64,000 nt of DNA from Acidobacteriota bacterium (lineage in GTDB: Bacteria; Acidobacteriota; Terriglobia; Bryobacterales; Bryobacteraceae): NCBI GenBank assembly GCA_025352795.1, contig JANXSF010000082.1:1-64000 (forward strand), given 5' to 3'. Position 1 is the first letter of the stretch. Each line of letters starts with the position of its first letter. Under the pieces are notes generated by a model. That model searched no databases. It saw nothing but the letters and a program-made list of their open reading frames with translations, and was not told where the DNA came from. Positions 58,623 through 64,000 of this stretch are shown here, piece by piece. The position numbers and the translations under genes are program-made.

Positions 58623-61600
58623 TTATCTATTTTCAGGCAAACCCGCAATCCCGATAGGTGCAAATCCACCTGTTCGACAACTGCGGCAGATCCCGAATCC
58701 ACTCCCGTTGCCGATGTTGTTCGCGCAACGATTGGTGATGCTCGCTAATTCCTGATCACTTAAACTGGCCTTGATGAATGGAGTCTCCGTGGTTGTATAG
58801 CTTAGCGTCGGAGTTTGATGAATGGTTGTACCCCATGCATTCATCCCCGGTGCCAGGTTCATCATGTTCGGCAAGGCCGCATTGCATACGGGACCAACGG
58901 GTTGACTTGCCAACAGCTTGATGACTACAGAATTAGGCTGAAGGCCGGTTAGCGTATTGCTGACCAGATCCAGTTTGACCGAGAGAGAATTCAGTCCGTT
59001 CGGCGTCACCAGGCAAGAACAGCAGGATATCAACTGTTCATCTGGAGAGAATACATAAGCATTGACGCATATGTTGCCAACAGGATATCCGAATCCAGGT
59101 CCAGCATACGGTGCTCCGTTCGCCCCGTTATTGGTCAGATTGATGTAAGAATCACCCTGGTCCAAATGTGCGGCATAGCGGATCTGGAATGCATCAGGCG
59201 GCGCAATCGGTTTGTCTCCCACAGTGATGCAAGTGGTAGCAGGATTGCCATCCGGTGGTGCTCCAGACCATGTAACCGTAGACGTCGTGTTGCAAATGTA
59301 TACCGGAGGAACAATGTTCGGCGCAGTAACATTTAACGTTAGCGTGCAGGATGCTCCAGGCAGCATAGTCACGCCGGTTAGGCTGATGTTAGGAGTTGTT
59401 GGAGTTGCCACAGCTACCCCACCGCATGTGTTGACGAGTCCATTCGGATTGGTAACCAGGAACCCTCCAGGTAGTACATCTGTAAATCCGACGTTCGTGA
59501 TTTGGTCAGAACTAGGATTCGATAGAGTAAACGTTAACGCTATGACTGCTCCTGGTAGTACGAACTTCGTAGCGAAGGCCTTTATAAGAACTGGGGGCTT
59601 ATTGGTGGTGATTATGTTGAGCGTGTCAGTAGACATGTTCCCGTCACCGGTAAGCGGCGCGTTTACGGTCACTTTGTTGATGTAGGCACCCGGTGCCGAA
59701 CCCGTAACCACAACGGAGAAGGAGCAGGTTTGGTTAGCTGGCAAGTTTAGTGAGCTCAGTGAGAGTAAGTTGCCGGGATTGATTAGGGTTCCACCATTAG
59801 CACCACAAACAGGAGTTAGAGGTAATGGTGGGGTCACAATGGTCAATACTGGGCTTGACGCAGGTGATGGCCCTGGAAGAATGTCACTGAAGTTAATATT
59901 ATTCAGCGGTGTATTGTTGGGATTGGTAATTGTAAAAGTAAGGGTCGAGTTGGCTCCAAGCAGAATTGTTTTTGGACTGAAACTCTTCACTATGGATGGG
60001 GGACAGAATACGCTTAAAGTGGCGGTGGCCTTTCCGCCAGCTCCACCTTCAATGGATTTGACGTTATCAGTGAGGTTGATAAAGTTCCCGCAACTTGTCG
60101 TTTTCACACCGACGGTTACTGTGCATGAGGTCCCTCCAGTAAGGGTTACTCCAGTAACTTTGACACCGTTTGGACCTCCACTCAAGACTCCTCCGATGCA
60201 CGTAGTGGTGGCAGGTGTAGATACAGTCATTCCTGCAGGGAAGGTATCATTCAGCTCAATTCCAGTCAAAGTACTTGTGTTTGGGTTACTGATGGTTAGC
60301 GTGATGATCGACTCTTGGCCAAGTCCAACTGGATTTCCCAAGAACGACTTTAGGACTGTTGGGGGAAGAACAACCGTAAGGGTGTCGCATGACTGAGCCC
60401 CTTGCCCGCCGTTACTTGATATTGCTGTGACGCAATTCAATTTCGGATTAGGAGTGGGAGCGATTGGCCTAACTACGGCAGTAAATGTACAACTTGCGCC
60501 GGGTCCAAGGATTGGTATGTTGAAAGTCAGCTTAGGCGCGGGGCCAATAATCGGGATAGTCGCGGCTCCACAAGTATTGCTAACGCTGACAACTTCAAGC
60601 CCAATAGCACCGAGGTCGTCAAAATTTGATCCACCAAATTTCACGTTGTTTAGTTCGGTTCCTACGCCGAGGTTCGGGTTCGTGACCAAGAATGAAACGG
60701 TGGAGGTTCCATCGTAGGCGATGGTTGTGGGAGAAAATGTCTTAACGATGGTTGGGGGTAGCAACACACAAGCTGTGGCTGTGGCAGCGACACCAGTGCC
60801 ACCTTCTAGGGAGTTGACTAGACTCGTAATGTTGTTGTAGCATCCCGTCGCACTGGTTGCCAATAGCGTCGCCGATAGATTGCAAGAACTTAGGGCTGTT
60901 AAAGTGCCGCCCGTGAAGGTCAATAAATTACCCACATGACCAAATGTTCCCGTTGGTGGTCCACCACCAAAGTCACACGAGGTTGTTGTAGAAACAACAG
61001 TGAAACCGACAATACTGATAAGATCTGTAAAACTCACATTCGTCAGTGTGGCTCCGGGATCAGTATTGGTGTTGTCGAGTTGAAAAGTTAGGACTGTGTT
61101 GGCTCCAGGTTTTACCGCCGCTGGATTAAAAGATTTGATGAGGGAAGGTGGCCCAACAACCAAGATCGGAGCTGAAGCAAGCGCACCACCGGCATTGAAG
61201 GTGGTAAGACTCGCATTATTTATGAATTTTCCTTTTTGCATTCCATCCACGTCAAGCCCAAAGGTGCAAGTGGCACCTTGAGCCAAACTGGCGATGTTAA
61301 AAGACACGTTACCGCTGCCTAGCGTAACGGATGTGGTCGCACATCCTGCGGGGTTGGCTAATACACCAGTGGGACTATGTACCAATAGGGTTGGCCCGAA
61401 ATTGTCTTGCACTGTCAGGCTCGTAATTGGTCCGGTACCAACCGGGTTATTGTTTGTGACACTGAAGGACAAGGTGGTCTTGGCGCCCAGTGGAATCGCT
61501 GTGGGCAAAAAGGATTTGGTGAAAGCCGGCGGATCTAGCACATCCAAAATTGCCGGGCCGAATCTTGCCGGATCGCTTGTTGTCGCAGAGGTTATCGGAC

Positions 61601-62000
61601 CCGCAGTAAACGAACTGTGGCCTGCTGGGGTTCCCCTTATGACGAAAGTAATGCTGCAAGATCCGCCGGGCAACAAAGTGAGACCACTAATACCGACATG
61701 GTCGGAACCGCCTCCCGAAGATACAGGCAATCCGCCTGCAACTGCACAACCGTTAGTACCGAGCGAATCGACCTTTAGGCCCACGGGTAAGACGTTATCA
61801 AAACTGATATTTGTTAGGGTGACGAGCGACCCAGGATTCTTGATGGTAAATAGAAGGAAGGTTGTGGTGTTGACAGGAATACTCCCTACACCAAAAGATA
61901 CGTTGGTCAGGGTGGGCTGCGCTTCCGCTACCCCTCCAGCCCCCAGCATCATCATCCCGGCCATCCCTACCATCAAACGAAATTTACTTAGTATGTTCAT
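58623..62000 (-). CDS. Large secreted repeat protein (DUF11-type)
   Basis: 1125 aa from the ATG at 62000, with TGGAG just before it; a GTG at 62009 is possible. Signal peptide ~1-28. Then about seven modules of ~130 residues, each opening with a P-P-x-x-x-K-S-F-x-P pattern and TLTFTITNPN (for example FTKSFLPTAIPLGAKTTLSF; IVKTFSPTTIAYDGTSTVSF; VLKSFLGNPVGLGQESIITL; IVKSFSPKTILLGANSTLTF), followed by NxxFxDxLPxG and G-x-C pairs and a GASCTFTxxV end. Cysteines in each module suggest disulfides outside the cell. The end (CRSCRTGGFAPIGIAG) is different. Surface stalk or adhesin by style; no sorting tail is seen. Confidence 0.85.
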   Translation of the reverse strand: MNILSKFRLMVGMAGMMMLGAGGVAEAQPTLTNVSFGVGSIPVNTTTFLLFTIKNPGSLVTLTNISFDNVLPVGLKVDSLGTNGCAVAGGLPVSSGGGSDHVGISGLTLLPGGSCSITFVIRGTPAGHSSFTAGPITSATTSDPARFGPAILDVLDPPAFTKSFLPTAIPLGAKTTLSFSVTNNNPVGTGPITSLTVQDNFGPTLLVHSPTGVLANPAGCATTSVTLGSGNVSFNIASLAQGATCTFGLDVDGMQKGKFINNASLTTFNAGGALASAPILVVGPPSLIKSFNPAAVKPGANTVLTFQLDNTNTDPGATLTNVSFTDLISIVGFTVVSTTTSCDFGGGPPTGTFGHVGNLLTFTGGTLTALSSCNLSATLLATSATGCYNNITSLVNSLEGGTGVAATATACVLLPPTIVKTFSPTTIAYDGTSTVSFLVTNPNLGVGTELNNVKFGGSNFDDLGAIGLEVVSVSNTCGAATIPIIGPAPKLTFNIPILGPGASCTFTAVVRPIAPTPNPKLNCVTAISSNGGQGAQSCDTLTVVLPPTVLKSFLGNPVGLGQESIITLTISNPNTSTLTGIELNDTFPAGMTVSTPATTTCIGGVLSGGPNGVKVTGVTLTGGTSCTVTVGVKTTSCGNFINLTDNVKSIEGGAGGKATATLSVFCPPSIVKSFSPKTILLGANSTLTFTITNPNNTPLNNINFSDILPGPSPASSPVLTIVTPPLPLTPVCGANGGTLINPGNLLSLSSLNLPANQTCSFSVVVTGSAPGAYINKVTVNAPLTGDGNMSTDTLNIITTNKPPVLIKAFATKFVLPGAVIALTFTLSNPSSDQITNVGFTDVLPGGFLVTNPNGLVNTCGGVAVATPTTPNISLTGVTMLPGASCTLTLNVTAPNIVPPVYICNTTSTVTWSGAPPDGNPATTCITVGDKPIAPPDAFQIRYAAHLDQGDSYINLTNNGANGAPYAGPGFGYPVGNICVNAYVFSPDEQLISCCSCLVTPNGLNSLSVKLDLVSNTLTGLQPNSVVIKLLASQPVGPVCNAALPNMMNLAPGMNAWGTTIHQTPTLSYTTTETPFIKASLSDQELASITNRCANNIGNGSGFGICRSCRTGGFAPIGIAGLPENR

Positions 62001-62009
62001 ACGCTCCAC

Positions 62010-62497
62010 CCCTTTTCAGCCGATAATATAAATGCTGGTGCCGTTCCAGTACGGCTTTGTGTAAGTACTTGGCTATGTGTACCGTATCTTATGTACCAGT
62101 TAACCTCGACTACTACAATCCTCTTAATTAACTAACCCAAACGAATTAGCACATATAGTACTTATTGCGTAATGTCAGTACTGAAGTACCAGCTAAATTG
62201 TATTAACCAAATGGGTTAGTCATCTAGCGATAGTTCACTCGGGTTAGTTCCCACACTTTTTTCCCGCTTTTCCGACACGAAAATAAATGAAAATGATTTT
62301 AGAATTGTTGGTGATCGGACCTTTTCCTCAGCCCAAATGGGGTTTCACGTGCCAAAATTCGGCTTTTTAGCCCCCACGCGGAGGCCGCATTGACTCGGAC
62401 ACTGTGTAAGTTAAAGAAAAGGAATCGCTTAGTGCAATATCAGGCGGGATTCATTTGACAAGGTGCAACCTAGTTGCATACTCTAGAAGGTAGGTAT
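62010..62497. promoter_or_regulatory. Long upstream region with repeated short motifs
   Basis: About 490 bases with no gene. ACTAACCC (62131-62138) and its complement GGGTTAGT (62213-62220, 62241-62248) occur three times, and AGTACT three times (62064-62069, 62157-62162, 62177-62182), all within 250 bases of the large repeat protein's start. Good candidates for regulator binding. A partial parS-like match is at 62341-62356. Confidence 0.4.
62341..62356. other. Degenerate parS-like sequence
   Basis: GGTTTCACGTGCCAAA agrees with 12 of 16 positions of the ParB site TGTTTCACGTGAAACA; the core TTTCACGTG is kept but the right half is poor. About 670 bases from the parB stop. Confidence 0.3.
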
Positions 62498-62574
62498 GCC
62501 GGCGTAGCTCAGTCGGTTAGAGCGACGGTCTCATAATCCGTAGGTCGGAGGTTCGAGTCCCCCCGCCGGCACCA
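62498..62574 (+). tRNA. tRNA-Met (anticodon CAT), elongator-type
   Basis: 77 bases with CCA. Acceptor GCCGGCG/CGCCGGC (perfect), D arm GCTC/GAGC, anticodon loop CTCATAA, T arm GGAGG/CCCCC with TTCGAGT between. The three G-C pairs of initiator tRNA are absent. An Ile-CAT identity (lysidine) cannot be ruled out from sequence alone. Confidence 0.85.
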
Positions 62575-62593
62575 TCGGTAATTTAACAAACGC

Positions 62594-62615
62594 GGACAGG
62601 CAGGGATGCCTGTCC
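62594..62615. repeat. Short palindrome after tRNA-Met
   Basis: GGACAGGCA-GGGA-TGCCTGTCC, a perfect 9-base stem. No T-run. A palindrome of this type is common between genes in many soil bacteria. Confidence 0.6.
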
Positions 62616-62655
62616 CACTCCGTTCCCTGCATCCCTGGGATAGCGGTGGTTACTA

Positions 62656-62680
62656 GACCGCTCCCTTGCGGTCACGGCTC
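62656..62680 (+). repeat. REP element, copy 4
   Basis: GACCGCTCCCTTGCGGTCAC continuing GGCTC, identical to the left arm at 45180-45204. Lies 36 bases beyond the stop of the DUF2695 gene. Confidence 0.85.
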
Positions 62681-62716
62681 AGTAAGGTATTGATTCTGTT
62701 GAAGTTAGAAGAACGC

Positions 62717-63016
62717 CTAGCCCTTCAACGCGGCATTCGAACTTTCCACTTGGGCCAGCACTTCGCAATCGCATTCGCCGCCGTAATCGCGTAGCCATTC
62801 CAGCAACGCTTCTTCATCCAACTCATTGGTGCGGGCGTACTGCAATGTGAATCTGTGCGTGTGGTCGCACGGGGTTGCATCTAACTTCTTTTCCAGCCAC
62901 TCGAACATGGCTCGCAGAACTGGTAGCGGGGCGGGCAGTTCGGCCTCTGCTTTCTCCCGCTCTTCCTTTCGGTTACTCTTCGTTAGATCCTTTGTCTTGG
63001 CCACGTCATGAAGCAT
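62717..63016 (-). CDS. DUF2695-family small protein
   Basis: 99 aa from ATG at 63016 (MLHDVAKTKDLTKSNRKEER). A longer frame to 63052 would run into parB by 23 bases. The core MFEWLEKKLDATPCDHTHRF and TLQYARTNELDEEALLEWLR, then DYGGECDCEVLAQVE, matches DUF2695: a Cys/His set (CDHTH ... CDCEV) that could bind a metal. Family role unknown. Follows parB with a 13-base gap, so likely in one transcript. Confidence 0.78.
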   Translation of the reverse strand: MLHDVAKTKDLTKSNRKEEREKAEAELPAPLPVLRAMFEWLEKKLDATPCDHTHRFTLQYARTNELDEEALLEWLRDYGGECDCEVLAQVESSNAALKG

Positions 63017-63029
63017 AGCAGAGCTTGCA

Positions 63030-63995
63030 CTACAGTGGGGCTTCTCCAACAATCAAAGTGTAAATGCGATCTAAATCATCTGCGGAAAAGTAGTCGATCT
63101 CAATTCTGCCCCGGTTCGCGCTCTTCTCCACAATGCGCACCTTGGTGCCCAACGCATGAATCAATTCCTGGATGGCAGCCTTCACATTAGGATCCACCGG
63201 TTTGGGTTCCTCTGGTTTCGATTCCGGTGTTTTGCTCAACTTCTGCACCGTCTGCTCCACCTGCCGAACTGACATGGCCTGGGTCACTGCCTTTTCACCC
63301 AGCTCGCAAATCATTTCGTCGGTTGGTAAACCCAGTAACGCTCGGGCATGCCCCATGCTCAGTTTTTGTTCTGCCATCAGAAGTTGGATAGACGATGGCA
63401 ATCGCAGCAGCCGCAGCATATTGGTCACCGTGCTGCGTTCCTTACCCGTGCGCTGGCCAATTTCCTCATGGCTCAAACCATGGTCGTGCGTCAACCGTTC
63501 AAATGCCTGGGCCACTTCCATGGGATTTAAATCTTCCCGCTGAATGTTTTCGATCAGCGCCACTTCCAGCAAACGACTTTCAGCCAATTCCTGGACCACC
63601 ACCGGAACTGTTTCAAGACCAGCCAATTTCGCCGCGCGCCAGCGGCGTTCCCCGGCGATCAGTTGGTACCTGCCGCCCGCCGCCTTGCGCACCACCAACG
63701 GCTGAATAATTCCATTCGATTTGATGGATTGCGCAAGTTCCGCCAACTTTTCCTGCTGGAAAACCGTGCGAGGGTTGATTGGATTGGGCTCAATCTTCCC
63801 GATGGGCAAATTCAGAATGGAATTATGACCTGGTTCGGCGGGGGGCACCGGCACCGCTGGTTGCACCGCCAACAGCGCGATATTGGGAGGGGGCGGTCCC
63901 GTGGGGCTTACTGGGGGATTAATGGGACGCCCTGGGAGCAGGGCAGAGATGCCTCTACCCAGCGCTTTGCGCTGATTGTCGTTTCCGCTGCTCAT
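63030..63995 (-). CDS. parB: Chromosome-partitioning protein ParB
   Basis: 321 aa. N-terminal start MSSGNDNQRKALGRGISALL, a proline-rich linker, then the CTP-binding ParB/Srx domain: INPRTVFQQEKLAELAQSIK, SNGIIQPLVVRKAAGGRYQL, IAGERRWRAAKLAGLETVPV (GERRxR). Helix-turn-helix with LSHEEIGQRTGKERSTVTNM and LRLLRLPSSIQLLMAEQKLS, then the C-terminal dimerisation region. Clamps onto parS DNA and works with ParA. The parA gene would lie beyond the window edge. All family motifs are present. Confidence 0.93.
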   Translation of the reverse strand: MSSGNDNQRKALGRGISALLPGRPINPPVSPTGPPPPNIALLAVQPAVPVPPAEPGHNSILNLPIGKIEPNPINPRTVFQQEKLAELAQSIKSNGIIQPLVVRKAAGGRYQLIAGERRWRAAKLAGLETVPVVVQELAESRLLEVALIENIQREDLNPMEVAQAFERLTHDHGLSHEEIGQRTGKERSTVTNMLRLLRLPSSIQLLMAEQKLSMGHARALLGLPTDEMICELGEKAVTQAMSVRQVEQTVQKLSKTPESKPEEPKPVDPNVKAAIQELIHALGTKVRIVEKSANRGRIEIDYFSADDLDRIYTLIVGEAPL

Positions 63996-64000
63996 TGGTG

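Noticed and set aside
59212-60717. Several plus frames of 96-208 aa
   Set aside because: Antisense shadows of the beta-rich repeat protein, whose Thr/Pro/Gly codons leave the other strand open.

Overview
The window looks like chromosome of an Acidobacteriota bacterium, most likely of the Solibacter/Bryobacter type. The main pointers are a protein of the Acidobacteria-rich TIGR03435 family (53525-54373), a VWFA-related protein of the TIGR03436 type (37746-38660), a PEP-CTERM protein, a secreted Rhs protein and many secreted hydrolases. The assignment is inferred from gene content, since there is no rRNA in the window. Many coding joins are tight (ATGA overlaps), and several starts are GTG or TTG.

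Layout. 1-1730: accessory edge with a cut-off serine recombinase, tiny orphan genes and a nested inverted repeat. 8910-1717 (minus): a cupredoxin-like secreted protein, a 1702-aa Rhs/YD-repeat protein, a membrane protein, a short orphan Rhs tip and a second small protein, arranged like a polymorphic-toxin locus with tip replacement. 15073-9256 (minus): a compact nitrate operon of a NarK transporter fused to a cytochrome-b-like domain, a molybdopterin oxidoreductase, a four-cluster ferredoxin, a Rieske protein and a small membrane protein. 15097-15660: a RAYT (REP-associated tyrosine transposase) relic and repeats. 15660-17899: a CpxAR-like two-component pair with a likely autoregulatory site.

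18094-24602: lipoprotein, LolA-like protein, PEP-CTERM protein, acetyl-xylan-esterase-like hydrolase, oligogalacturonate lyase, and a coiled-coil/OmpA-BON envelope pair. 24727-27532: NikR and a divergent CbiMQO nickel/cobalt importer with a plausible NikR operator between them. 27540-43619: housekeeping and metabolism (DTD, GHMP kinase, S9 peptidase, glycosidases, zinc phospholipase-like protein, pentapeptide protein with HspR, RluD, VWFA protein, PPK2, ApbE, RbfA, glycosyltransferase).

44281-45321: a full-length RAYT transposase with a paired REP. Copies of the same REP sit near 15.6, 34.2 and 62.7 kb. 45427-49763: a membrane-anchored PQQ-like propeller protein, a translationally coupled cysteine-rich pair, and two truncated genes joined tail to tail. 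49819-56845: an esterase, a sodium/solute symporter, galK and galT (a galactose-use block), interrupted between two long palindromes by a toxin-antitoxin graveyard and a TIGR03435 gene. galT runs into a tRNA-Ala gene. 56851-62000: two large secreted proteins (CAP-Ig-FN3-PA14, and a 1125-aa repeat protein). 62498-63995: tRNA-Met, a DUF2695 protein and ParB.

The best candidates for something new are the Rhs locus with its replaceable tips, the REP/RAYT family with an extra conserved ~55-bp module, the decayed TA cluster between duplicated palindromes, the NarK-cytochrome b fusion, and the coupled cysteine-rich pair at 47349-48073.
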